The notes below the pieces were generated by a model. It saw nothing but the letters and a program-made list of their open reading frames with translations, made no database searches and was not told the origin of the DNA. A DNA stretch of 8,561 nt, from assembly GCA_029861485.1 (NCBI GenBank), contig JAOTZF010000068.1, positions 1-8,561 of the forward strand. The letters run 5' to 3'. Shown in pieces: positions 1 to 6,134 of the stretch. Numbering within the stretch: position 1 is the first letter of the stretch; the number at the start of each line of letters is the position of its first letter. Both the position numbers and the translations under genes were made by a program. Source of the DNA: Thermoleophilia bacterium. Lineage in GTDB: Bacteria > Actinomycetota > Thermoleophilia > Miltoncostaeales > Miltoncostaeaceae.

Positions 1-18
1 CCCCATAAGGAGCTGCGC

Positions 19-294
19 ATGACCAAGGCAGATTTCGTCAAGCGTGTCGCGGAGCGGGCCGACCTGTCGGTGACCGACGCCACGGAGGCGGTTCAAGCGT
101 TCCTCGACGAGGTGACCGAGGCGCTCGCCGACGGCGAGGAAGTTCAGTTCGCCGGCTTCGGCAAATTCTCGACCAGCCAGCGCGCAGCGCGCACCGGAGT
201 CAATCCCCAGGATCCCTCGAAGAAGATCGACATTCCCGCTCGGCGGGTGCCGAAGTTCTCCGCGGGCGCGGGTCTCAAGAACGCGGTCTCGTAA
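19..294 (+). CDS. hup: HU-family nucleoid DNA-binding protein
   Basis: Small basic histone-like protein of 91 residues, the usual HU length. It is expected to act as a dimer that bends and compacts DNA on the nucleoid. The N-terminal helical half (residues 1-45) reads like HU, with the start TKADFVKRVAE. The conserved GFGKFS turn lies at residues 46-51. The beta-arm region follows, with RAARTGVNPQ, where the Pro of the NP pair would intercalate into DNA, and then IPARRVPKFSAGAGLKNAV. The arm tip carries DPSKK where many HU proteins have TGK, a small local variant. The gene lacks the long Lys/Ala-rich tail of mycobacterial HupB. An AAGGAG Shine-Dalgarno at 7-12 sits 6 nt before the ATG and fixes the start. 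It is convergent with the tRNA-Leu gene 18 bp downstream, with no obvious terminator between them. IHF subunits are homologous, but a single gene of this type in an actinobacterium is best called HU. Confidence 0.96.
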   Translation: MTKADFVKRVAERADLSVTDATEAVQAFLDEVTEALADGEEVQFAGFGKFSTSQRAARTGVNPQDPSKKIDIPARRVPKFSAGAGLKNAVS

Positions 295-312
295 AACCTC
301 CCGTCTGGCCTA

Positions 313-396
313 TGCCGGAGCCGGGAATCGAACCCGGACGCCCGTGAGGGCAGAGGATTTTAAGTCCCCCGCGTCTGCCAATTCCGCCACTCCGGC
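313..396 (-). tRNA. tRNA-Leu (anticodon UAA)
   Basis: The reverse strand folds into a complete class II tRNA of 84 nt. The 7-bp acceptor stem is GCCGGAG paired with CTCCGGC, with discriminator A at 313. The anticodon stem GGGGA/TCCTC (one G-U pair) holds the 7-nt loop CTTAAAA, giving anticodon TAA at 362-360. A long variable arm (GCCC-TCAC-GGGC) follows, as expected for leucine tRNAs. The T-arm is CCGGG-TTCGATT-CCCGG. The 3' CCA is not encoded (the following bases are TAG), so it must be added by nucleotidyltransferase. It lies 13 bp downstream of the 84-aa unknown gene on the same strand and may be co-transcribed with it. Confidence 0.97.
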
Positions 397-397
397 G

Positions 398-435
398 CGG
401 GGGCCGAGCTTAGCGGCCGAAGGTCGCGGCCCCCG
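398..435 (-). other. GC-rich hairpin between unknown gene and tRNA-Leu
   Basis: Nine-base perfect inverted repeat: CGGGGGCCG at 398-406 and CGGCCCCCG at 427-435, with a 20-nt loop that itself can fold (413-418 with 422-427). The stop codon of the 84-aa gene (412-410) lies in the loop. In the minus-strand transcript this hairpin ends 2 nt before the tRNA 5' end. There is no following T-run, so it is not a typical intrinsic terminator. It may be an RNA stability or processing element. Confidence 0.5.
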
Positions 436-664
436 GCGTGCGATCCACTGATGCCAGGCGGGTCTCGTCGATTCGCTCGGCCCACTCCTCGGAAAGGACG
501 GGCCACCGGTCGAGCACTTGCTCGTGGCGGAGGTGGCGCGAGTTCGCCATGGTGGCGAACACCATCCGGCGCTCCTGCTGGGGCGCCTTCTTCTTCTGGA
601 TCGCCTCCTGCAGGCCGTCGAGCGCCGCCGCGCCGCCGTCTTTGCTGACCCCCTCACTGGTCAT
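410..664 (-). CDS. hypothetical protein, 84 aa
   Basis: I do not recognise a family. The predicted protein is 84 residues, soluble and highly charged, with a basic KKK stretch near residues 24-26. The central section MVFATMANSRHLRHEQ is followed by an acidic, Trp-containing segment (LDRWPVLSEEWAERIDE). No signal peptide, membrane segment or cysteine is visible. I chose the ATG at 664 because it lies 10 nt after the Ppx/GppA stop codon. An ATG at 709 in the same frame would overlap that gene by 35 bp and add only 15 basic residues. No strong Shine-Dalgarno is seen, so translation may depend on coupling to the upstream gene. Position between the phosphatase gene and tRNA-Leu, on the same strand, suggests it is the last protein gene of that transcript. 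It could still be a spurious frame, though it agrees in strand and spacing with its neighbours. Confidence 0.6.
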   Translation of the reverse strand: MTSEGVSKDGGAAALDGLQEAIQKKKAPQQERRMVFATMANSRHLRHEQVLDRWPVLSEEWAERIDETRLASVDRTPGAATFGR

Positions 665-674
665 GTGGCGAATC

Positions 675-1622
675 TTACGAGATCGTCCGAGCCGCGCGAA
701 GATCGCCATCCATCGCCGCGAGCGCCACGCCGTCCAGCAGATCTCGCTCGCTGACGGTGAGAGTGGAACTCGCGAGGGCCTCCATGGCGCCGAGTGCGAG
801 CGCTCCGCCGGTCACGATCACGGCGGCGCGATCGGGGTGTAGCCCCGGTACGCGCCTGCGCTCGGCCAGCGGCAGGGCCGCGAGGCCGGCGATCAGCTCC
901 TCCACGCGCGTCGCGCTCAGCACATGGCCGTGCACGAGCTCGGAGTCGTACTTCCCGATGTCCACCGCCGCCAGGCTCGTGAACGTACCGGCGACGCCGA
1001 TTGCGACATCATGGGGAGGGAAGCCGGCAAGGGCCGCTTCGAATGCCGCCCTCGCGTCGCGCCTCAGGACCTTGATCGCCTCCGGATCGGGGCGATCGGC
1101 TGCACGCGCGCCGGTCGTGGTGCGAACGACCCCCAGGTCGAGACTGATCGAGCGTGGCGTGGCCGTGGAGCCCACCGCGATCTCGGTCGAGGCTCCGCCG
1201 ATATCGATCACGGCAACCGTTGCATCGTCGACGGTCGCGAGGCGGGCGCCACGGTACGCCAGCTCCGCCTCGCCGGTTCCGGTGAGCACGACCAACTCGG
1301 CGCCCAGTCGGGCGTGGACGAGTTCTTCGACGCGGCGGCGGTTCGGGGCGTCGCGCACCGCGCTGGTCGCGACGACGGCGACATCGAATTCGCCCGCACG
1401 CTCGATCGCGCCGGCGATGGCGAGCAGGCGTCGGTCGAGGCGTGTCAGCGCGTCCTCAGCAAGCGTTCCGTCGCCCCCGGCCCCCTGCTTGAGGCCGATG
1501 ACCTCGGTCTGTCGGCGACCGATCGGCCCCTGCATGTCGCAGCCCGTGCAGAGCAACAGCCGCACGCTGTTGGAGCCGATGTCGACGACCGCGACCCGGC
1601 GCCGGCCAGGGTGGTCGCTCAG
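675..1622 (-). CDS. Ppx/GppA-family phosphatase (exopolyphosphatase-like), probable CTG start
   Basis: A short, single-domain-pair member (about 315 aa) of the exopolyphosphatase/pppGpp phosphohydrolase family, in the ASKHA (actin/Hsp70-like) superfamily. Family members remove terminal phosphate from polyphosphate or pppGpp, linking to phosphate storage and the stringent response. Visible motifs, numbered from the CTG start: phosphate loop 1 VVDIGSNSVRLLLC at residues 12-25; TSAVRDAPN at 86-94; GEAEL at 117-121; phosphate loop 2 DIGGASTE at 140-147; then SLDLGVVRTT. The first ATG/GTG/TTG in frame is the GTG at 1565, which would delete most of loop 1. Reading upstream in frame finds only CTG at 1622-1620, overlapping the previous stop as CTGA, the usual arrangement for translational coupling. 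I cannot tell polyphosphate from pppGpp as substrate. The short form lacks the C-terminal HD-like domain of E. coli Ppx/GppA, as in actinobacterial homologues. Confidence 0.93.
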   Translation of the reverse strand: MSDHPGRRRVAVVDIGSNSVRLLLCTGCDMQGPIGRRQTEVIGLKQGAGGDGTLAEDALTRLDRRLLAIAGAIERAGEFDVAVVATSAVRDAPNRRRVEELVHARLGAELVVLTGTGEAELAYRGARLATVDDATVAVIDIGGASTEIAVGSTATPRSISLDLGVVRTTTGARAADRPDPEAIKVLRRDARAAFEAALAGFPPHDVAIGVAGTFTSLAAVDIGKYDSELVHGHVLSATRVEELIAGLAALPLAERRRVPGLHPDRAAVIVTGGALALGAMEALASSTLTVSERDLLDGVALAAMDGDLRAARTIS

Positions 1623-1954
1623 AGTCCCGTCAGGAATCGAACCGGATAGCGGAGCGCCGTTGCGACTTGGCCGGCGTGGCGCCCGGCGATGGTCAGCGAG
1701 TCGACCTTCCGCTTGAGGTCGTCGGATGCTTCGCTCAGTGCCTGTTGCCGCGCTTCGATTCCGGCGGCGCCCTCCTGGGCCATGCGGGCAGACACGGACA
1801 CCTCGGCGGCCACCGGCCCGATGTTCGCCTTGGCGGCTTTCAGCGAGCGCCAGAGGCTAAGCGCGGCCAGCACGGCATAGAGGAAGGCCGCGGCGACGAT
1901 GATCAGCCATAGCACGCTGAGCATCCAGACGATGTTGTCGGCCAGGAACTCCAC
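1619..1954 (-). CDS. small membrane-anchored coiled-coil protein, 111 aa
   Basis: I do not recognise a named family. One hydrophobic segment spans about residues 10-34 (WMLSVLWLIIVAAAFLYAVLAAL). It is followed by a cytosol- or exterior-facing helical stretch rich in Ala, Glu, Lys and Gln (residues 37-90) that looks coiled-coil. The C-terminus is short and basic (RYPVRFLTGL). It starts with GTG at 1954. No Shine-Dalgarno is visible, but TAACAT lies 6 nt upstream, so the transcript could be leaderless. Its stop overlaps the proposed CTG start of the phosphatase by 4 bp, so the two are probably translated from one message. It is divergent from the gene at 2002 with only 47 bp between. Its role is unknown; the tight link hints at a membrane partner for, or simple co-expression with, the phosphatase. 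Confidence 0.82.
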   Translation of the reverse strand: MEFLADNIVWMLSVLWLIIVAAAFLYAVLAALSLWRSLKAAKANIGPVAAEVSVSARMAQEGAAGIEARQQALSEASDDLKRKVDSLTIAGRHAGQVATALRYPVRFLTGL

Positions 1955-2001
1955 GCGGGTATGTTAGTTCGCGTGCTACACGAGCCGGGCGCAGATTGCC
2001 C
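1955..2001. promoter_or_regulatory. divergent promoter region, 47 bp
   Basis: The two divergent genes at 1954 and 2002 share this gap. On the minus strand, TAACAT (1966-1961) fits a TAnnnT -10 box and ends 6 nt before the GTG start, which would give a leaderless message. No good -35 hexamer is at the expected distance. On the plus strand I see no convincing -10/-35 pair and no strong Shine-Dalgarno before the ATG at 2002. Confidence 0.3.
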
Positions 2002-3000
2002 ATGAGCAACGAAACCGTCGATCCCAGTGAGCTACCTCGGGTGGCCCCGGGTGCCGAGTTCGTGGCGGAGCGCGACGCGATCGGCCGCCCACACGCCGTG
2101 GTGGACGGCCCCCTCCTGCCCGGCACCGTGCTTTGCCTGTCTCACTGGCCTGCCACCAACTCCCCGCCCGCGGCGCTCGCCGACACCAGCGCGGAGATCG
2201 TCGACCGGTACCTGGCGCTGGGGCCAGCGGGTCCCGAGCTCCACCTCGTGACCAACAATCATTTCGACGAGGATGGCCTGTTTGGAATCTGGCTGCTGCT
2301 CGAGCAGCCACCGCCAGGCCCGCTACGGCAGCTTGCCGTCGAGGCGGCCGAGGCCGGCGACTTCTTCACCTGGTCGGATCCGAGCGCCGCCAAGTGCGCC
2401 ATCGCCACCATGGCGATGGCCGACCGGTCGACCACTCCCTTTCCGCAGATCAAGCGCGCACTTGCGTCGCCCACGGCGGGCGACCCGAGCGACACGATCT
2501 ACCGCGCCCTGTTGCCTCGCGTGCCGTCGCTGCTCGCCGATCCCGAGCGCTATTCGTTCCTCTGGTCGGAGCCCTGGCTCGTCGTGGAGTCCGACATCGC
2601 TCTGCTCGACTCCGGCGAGGCGACGATCACCGAGATCGCCGAGCTGGATCTCGCGGTTGTTCGCGCGCCGCGCTTACTCAACGAGATGGCGGTCTATCCG
2701 AGGACAGACTGCACCCGAGTGCTGACCGCGACCGAAGGCGGGTGTCACGTCCTTCGCTACAGGTACGAGACGTGGGTCAACTACGTATCGCGGGAGTTGC
2801 CCCCTCGTGTGGACCTGAGGCCGCTGCTTCCTGCCTTGGAAGAGCGCGAGAGCCAACCTGGGGCCTGGCGCTTCGAGGGGGTCGACCCCATCACGCCCCG
2901 CCTGTATTTCGGCAACGAGACCGGAGCCGCCGCCAGCTCGGGTATCGAGGTCGACGAGTTGGTCGAGGTGCTCCGTCCTCGCTTGGAGCGGCTGCGATGA
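2002..3000 (+). CDS. DUF6687-like protein with an H-x-D-x-D-G motif
   Basis: A 332-aa soluble protein that resembles, from memory, the uncharacterised actinobacterial family DUF6687; the assignment needs a profile search. Recognisable blocks are HAVVDGPLLPGTVLCLSHWP (residues 31-50), an LVTNNHFDEDGLFGIW block (82-97), AGDFF, and, near the C-terminus, YETWVNYVSR and a PRLYFGNE block. The HFDEDG at 87-92 recalls the first metal-binding motif of DHH-type phosphoesterases, but I do not see the other DHH motifs clearly, so a hydrolase role is only a suggestion. The ATG at 2002 is preferred. A TTG at 1996 is also in frame. Neither has a good Shine-Dalgarno. It heads the run of four plus-strand genes and ends in an ATGA overlap with the PhzF gene, so the two are very likely co-translated. 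Confidence 0.85.
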   Translation: MSNETVDPSELPRVAPGAEFVAERDAIGRPHAVVDGPLLPGTVLCLSHWPATNSPPAALADTSAEIVDRYLALGPAGPELHLVTNNHFDEDGLFGIWLLLEQPPPGPLRQLAVEAAEAGDFFTWSDPSAAKCAIATMAMADRSTTPFPQIKRALASPTAGDPSDTIYRALLPRVPSLLADPERYSFLWSEPWLVVESDIALLDSGEATITEIAELDLAVVRAPRLLNEMAVYPRTDCTRVLTATEGGCHVLRYRYETWVNYVSRELPPRVDLRPLLPALEERESQPGAWRFEGVDPITPRLYFGNETGAAASSGIEVDELVEVLRPRLERLR

Positions 3001-3851
3001 CCGAGCTGGCCTGGGTCGACGTGTTCGCGACGGGCCCGCTCTCGGGAAACCAACTGGCCGTCGTGCCCGACGCCGACGAGCTCTCGGACGAGCAGATGCA
3101 GGCGATCGCCAGAGAAACGGCGCTCTCGGAGACCACCTTCGCGACGGCCAGTCACGCGCCTGGCTGTGACCTCCGTTTTCGAATCTTCACTCCGGCCCGG
3201 GAGCTCCCGATGGCGGGTCATCCGGTGGTCGGCGGGGCGTGGGTGATGGCTCGGCGTGGAGCGATCGGCGACGCTGTGGCGATCGAGACCGGTGTCGGGC
3301 CGCTGGCGGTGACCGTGAGCGAGTTCGGCGCGGAGATGGCCCAAGCCGCACCCGAGCAGATCGGCTCGCCGGATCCGGAGCCCGTTGCCGAGTCGCTGGG
3401 CGTTCGGGTCGCCGCGGAGCGGCCCGCCGGCATCTGGAGCACCGGCCTGCCCCAGCTGATGCTCCCGGTCTCCTCCATCACCGAGCTCGAGCGCGCGGAG
3501 CCCAACGGCGCAGCCCTCGCGCGCCTGGGTGAGGCTCAAGGCTGGATCGGCGTGAGCGTCTACGCGATCACCCAGCAAGCGCCGCCCGTGCGAGCGTCGG
3601 TGCGCCATTTCGCGCCCGGTGCCGGCGTGCTGGAGGACCCCGCTACCGGCAGCGCGGCCGGAGCGCTCGGTGCCTGTCTGCAGGCCGGACTGGGCGGGGG
3701 CGACGATCTCGAGTTGACCATCAGCCAGGGCTCGAACCTCGCTCGACCTGCCGAGATTCGCGTCGTGGTGGGCCCGGGGCCGAGCGTGACCGTCGGCGGT
3801 CGGGTGCGCCCGGTGTTCTCGGCCACCCTGGATCAGGACGCGCTGCCGTGA
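2997..3851 (+). CDS. PhzF-family isomerase
   Basis: A 284-aa protein of the PhzF/diaminopimelate-epimerase fold family. The family includes the phenazine isomerase PhzF and many homologues of unknown substrate. The fold is two similar halves with the active site between them. Visible signatures: N-terminal WVDVFATGPLSGNQLAVV (residues 6-23), the SETTF segment with Glu45 at the position of the PhzF catalytic acid, FRIFTPARELPMAGHP (61-76) with the GHP turn, and EDPATGSAAGALGACL (213-228). A C-terminal QGSNLARPAEI follows, also typical. There is no other phenazine gene here, so I call the family only. The ATG overlaps the upstream TGA (ATGA), with GGAG at 2985-2988 as Shine-Dalgarno. Its own stop overlaps the next gene as GTGA. 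The coupling to the DUF6687-like gene is the best clue to its real pathway. Confidence 0.94.
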   Translation: MTELAWVDVFATGPLSGNQLAVVPDADELSDEQMQAIARETALSETTFATASHAPGCDLRFRIFTPARELPMAGHPVVGGAWVMARRGAIGDAVAIETGVGPLAVTVSEFGAEMAQAAPEQIGSPDPEPVAESLGVRVAAERPAGIWSTGLPQLMLPVSSITELERAEPNGAALARLGEAQGWIGVSVYAITQQAPPVRASVRHFAPGAGVLEDPATGSAAGALGACLQAGLGGGDDLELTISQGSNLARPAEIRVVVGPGPSVTVGGRVRPVFSATLDQDALP

Positions 3852-4057
3852 GCGAGAAGCCTCCGGAGGACCGAGTGCGCCAGCTTCTGCTGAGCGGTGA
3901 CAACACGCTGAAGAACCGCTCGGGCCCCGAGAGCGTGGCCAGGGCGCGGGCCAAGTACGAGCAGGCGCGCGAGATCGCCGCCGAGGCGAAGATCGATGGA
4001 GCTCTGCGGATCATCGATGCACGGCTGGCCGATCTGCTCGAGGGCGTCGGGGGCTAG
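3848..4057 (+). CDS. small helical protein, 69 aa
   Basis: I do not recognise a named family. The protein is almost wholly helical and charged. It begins MSEKPPEDRVRQLLLSGDN, then a long helix containing ARAKYEQAREIAAEAKID, and ends RIIDARLADLLEG. The ARAKYEQAREIA segment looks like the second half of a TPR-like hairpin, so a protein-protein adaptor role is possible. There is no cysteine, signal peptide or membrane segment. The start is GTG at 3848, overlapping the PhzF stop by 4 bp, with AGGA at 3835-3838 upstream. The methyltransferase gene starts 9 bp after its stop. Overlap at one end and close spacing at the other support a genuine gene in the operon. Confidence 0.8.
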   Translation: MSEKPPEDRVRQLLLSGDNTLKNRSGPESVARARAKYEQAREIAAEAKIDGALRIIDARLADLLEGVGG

Positions 4058-4066
4058 CGTGAGGCC

Positions 4067-4990
4067 ATGAGCTCTACCCAGCTACCGGCCGCTGACGAAC
4101 AGAAGGAGGGCGCTCGCGATCCGCAGGATCGTTTACGGGACATTCGCGCGCTGGTCGCAGCCGGGGAGCGCGTGCGCGGCTCGTTCGCCACGGCGGTCTA
4201 CTCGGCGGCGACCGCGGCCGACCCGGCCGCCACCGAGGACACCCTGGCGGTCTTGCCGGGAAATGGCGGCATGCACCTCTATCGCAGCCTCATCGCATGG
4301 GCCGCGCCGGTCCCGGGCGAGCGCGTCCTTGATCTGGGGTGCGGCAGCGGAGGGGCCACGCGCGTTGCGGCCGAGATCGTCGGCGTCGAGGGCGAGGTGG
4401 TCGGCGTGGATCCGAGCCCTGAGGCTCTCGATCTGGCCCGCGAACGGACTCCCGAGGACATGCCCGTGCAATACGTGCAGGCCCGCGGCGAGAACCTCGC
4501 GGCCCTGCCGGACCGCTACTTCGATGCCGCCATCGCCAGCCTCGTCATCGACCAGGTCGCGGACCTTCCACGGGTGTTGAGCGAGCTCTACCGCGTACTG
4601 CGCCCAGGGGGGCGCATCGGCGCGAGCGTCTGGGCGTTCGACAACATGCAGCCGCTCAACCAGGCCGTCTGGGGAGCGCTGCTCGCCGTGGTCGCGCAGT
4701 ACGCGCCCGGAGCGCTTGCCGGCCGGGCCAGCAGGGCGAGCATCCCGCGTGAGCGCGATGACATCGCCGCCTTCCGCGACGCCGAGCTACTCACCCCTGA
4801 GGAGCGCGAGGGGCAACTGGCCCTCGTGATGGAGGACATCGACGAGGCGATGGCCTTCTTCGATCGCACCGCCATGGTGATGATGCTCCCCGACGAAGGA
4901 CGCAAGGCCTTTCGCGAGGCGCTGGAGCGGCGGCTACCGCATGCGCTCTACTTCCCGGTGCGGTTCTTGCGCTCGCGCCGGCCTGGCTAG
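4067..4990 (+). CDS. class I SAM-dependent methyltransferase
   Basis: A 307-aa protein with a central Rossmann-type methyltransferase domain. Motif I VLDLGCGSG is at residues 87-95, the acidic ribose-binding end of strand 2 is VGVDPSPEAL (112-121), motif IV is FDAAIASLVIDQV (152-164), and the post-motif LYRVLRPGGRIGASVW is at 174-189. This pattern is that of UbiE/Methyltransf_11-like small-molecule enzymes. The 80-residue N-terminal extension, which lacks hydrophobic segments, and the C-terminal 110 residues probably form the substrate lid, so the acceptor cannot be named. The start ATG has GTGAGG only 2 nt upstream, which is close. It is the last gene of the plus-strand operon. Its TAG stop overlaps the stop of the convergent HxlR gene. 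The local HxlR gene may regulate it, but nothing in its 5' region shows a site. Confidence 0.92.
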   Translation: MSSTQLPAADEQKEGARDPQDRLRDIRALVAAGERVRGSFATAVYSAATAADPAATEDTLAVLPGNGGMHLYRSLIAWAAPVPGERVLDLGCGSGGATRVAAEIVGVEGEVVGVDPSPEALDLARERTPEDMPVQYVQARGENLAALPDRYFDAAIASLVIDQVADLPRVLSELYRVLRPGGRIGASVWAFDNMQPLNQAVWGALLAVVAQYAPGALAGRASRASIPRERDDIAAFRDAELLTPEEREGQLALVMEDIDEAMAFFDRTAMVMMLPDEGRKAFREALERRLPHALYFPVRFLRSRRPG

Positions 4991-5328
4991 CAGCCGAGCA
5001 ACCAGCGGGTGCCGTAGGCGCGCATCTCGTCGATCAGCGGCACGAGCGCGTGACCCTTCTCGGTCAGCCGGTACTCGACGCGCGGCGGCACCTCGGAGAA
5101 CTTGCGACGCGTGACGACCCCTTCCTCCTCCAGCATGCACAAGCGCTGGGAAAGGGTTCGCGGGCTGATGCCCTCCAGCGACCGCTCCAGCTCCGTGAAT
5201 CGCCTCGGCGTATCGGCCAGGTCGCGCAGCACGAGCAGCGTCCATTTCCCCGAGACGATCCGGGCCGTGGCCATCACCGGGCATTCGACCGCGTCGACTG
5301 CTGCTTTGTGTGCCCCGGTGCTCGCCAT
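4987..5328 (-). CDS. HxlR-family winged-helix transcriptional regulator
   Basis: A 113-aa winged helix-turn-helix protein of the HxlR family (YodB, HypR, HxlR), which act as dimers and often sense reactive electrophiles or oxidants. The signature is complete: CPVMATARIVSGKWTLLVLR at residues 16-35, RRFTELERSLEGISPRTLSQ at 42-61 (recognition region), LEEEGVVTRRKF at 66-77, and VPPRVEYRLTEKG at 80-92, ending with an aromatic dimer helix. Cys16 is at the conserved N-terminal position used for redox sensing in YodB/HypR. Cys64 and Cys113 are also present. There is no Shine-Dalgarno, and the predicted start of transcription is only a few bases from the ATG. Tandem TCAAA-N-GTGTA repeats directly upstream are a likely self-operator. 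The neighbours suggest control of itself and perhaps the divergent TPR gene. Its inducer is unknown. Confidence 0.95.
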   Translation of the reverse strand: MASTGAHKAAVDAVECPVMATARIVSGKWTLLVLRDLADTPRRFTELERSLEGISPRTLSQRLCMLEEEGVVTRRKFSEVPPRVEYRLTEKGHALVPLIDEMRAYGTRWLLGC

Positions 5329-5332
5329 TGGT

Positions 5333-5355
5333 TCAAAAAGTGTATCAAAGGTGTA
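5333..5355. promoter_or_regulatory. tandem direct repeat, candidate HxlR operator with overlapping -10
   Basis: Two adjoining direct repeats read TCAAAAAGTGTA (5333-5344) and TCAAAGGTGTA (5345-5355). On the minus strand, TACACT (5344-5339) fits a -10 box for the HxlR gene, with TCGTCA (5368-5363) as a weak -35 at 18 bp. A protein bound to the repeats would block this promoter. This fits self-repression, which is common for HxlR regulators. The site lies in the 101-bp gap shared with the divergent TPR gene. Confidence 0.5.
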
Positions 5356-5429
5356 CGGGCCCTGACGACCGGCCCTCGGTCGACTGAGTCCCTCGCGAAC
5401 GGTCAGATCAGCTGTCAGGGTTCGCCTCG

Positions 5430-6134
5430 ATGGACGAAGGCGCCCAAGGGCTTCGTGGGCGTGCGCCTCGGCGGCGGATCGCCCTCGTCGCGGCGGTCTG
5501 GATTGCCGTCTCAGCCGGTGCCGTAGGTGTGGCGTCGGTACTCGACGATCCCGTTGGAGCCGGCCCTCGAGATGAGGCTCGACCGATCATCGCCGGTCCA
5601 ATCGTGGAACCCGGCGACGAGTTGAGCGGCCGTGACGACGGACTGCCGCCCGTCGGGCTCGTGCTCGAGCAGCCGCTGGCGACCGATCTGTTGAATCTGT
5701 CGATTGACCAGCGCGCCGAAGAGCTGCAGAGAATTGCCGCTACGAGCGCAGATTCGCGGCGGCTGCTGGAACTCGGAACTGTGCATCAGCAGCGCGGCGA
5801 CACCGCGGCGGCGCGCGAGGCGTATCGGGACGCGCTCCGTCTGGACGCGGGAAACGTGGCGGCGCGGGTCGGTCTGCAAATGGCCGATGCGGCGACCGGG
5901 ACGGCCGGACAAGAGGCCGCCGCAGACGCCCTCGGCGAGCTCGCGAAAGAGCTTCCAGACAGCCAGATCGTGCATTTCAACCGGGGTTGGCTCGATATCT
6001 ATCGCCGCGAGTTCGACGGAGCGCTCGCGAGCCTGCGGCGCGTGCAGGAGCTCGACTCCACCACGCCGCTCGGGCGGACGGCGGCGGAGTTGGTCGTCCG
6101 CATCGAAGAGGGGCAGGCGGCCGCCGCCGGCTAA
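5430..6134 (+). CDS. membrane-anchored TPR protein
   Basis: A 234-aa protein with a short basic N-terminus (RAPRRR), one hydrophobic segment at about residues 16-38 that would act as an uncleaved signal anchor, a Pro/Gly/Asp-rich linker (39-80), and a helical C-terminal domain. TPR-like units are seen at about 109-142 (LLELGTVHQQRGDTAAAREAYRDALRLD in two halves) and 179-212 (HFNRGWLDIYRREFDGALASLRRV). Between them lies an Ala-rich helical pair. With the positive-inside rule, the TPR part should face the outside. Such proteins usually serve as scaffolds, and I cannot name a partner. The Shine-Dalgarno is weak (AGGG at 5417-5420). It is divergent from the HxlR gene, and the long region before rpoD follows it. 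Confidence 0.85.
   Translation: MDEGAQGLRGRAPRRRIALVAAVWIAVSAGAVGVASVLDDPVGAGPRDEARPIIAGPIVEPGDELSGRDDGLPPVGLVLEQPLATDLLNLSIDQRAEELQRIAATSADSRRLLELGTVHQQRGDTAAAREAYRDALRLDAGNVAARVGLQMADAATGTAGQEAAADALGELAKELPDSQIVHFNRGWLDIYRREFDGALASLRRVQELDSTTPLGRTAAELVVRIEEGQAAAAG

Noticed and set aside
757..1716. Long plus-strand open frames of 319 and 241 codons (757-1716, 924-1649)
   Set aside because: They lie antisense to the clearly conserved Ppx/GppA gene; their products are rich in Arg, Ser, Ala and Pro with no motif, as expected for shadow frames in GC-rich DNA.
2133..2996. Upstream extension of the PhzF frame to 2133, giving a 572-residue fusion
   Set aside because: The part before 2997 is Arg-rich out-of-frame sequence of the DUF6687-like gene; the family start at 2997 with the ATGA overlap and GGAG is far better.
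2781..3608. Minus-strand open frame of 275 codons
   Set aside because: Antisense to PhzF with no recognisable motif and an Arg/His/Gly-rich composition.
5360..5420. CCCTGAC (5360-5366) and GTCAGGG (5414-5420) inverted repeat before the TPR gene
   Set aside because: Seven bases with a 47-nt loop in GC-rich DNA is not clearly above chance, so I did not list it as a feature.
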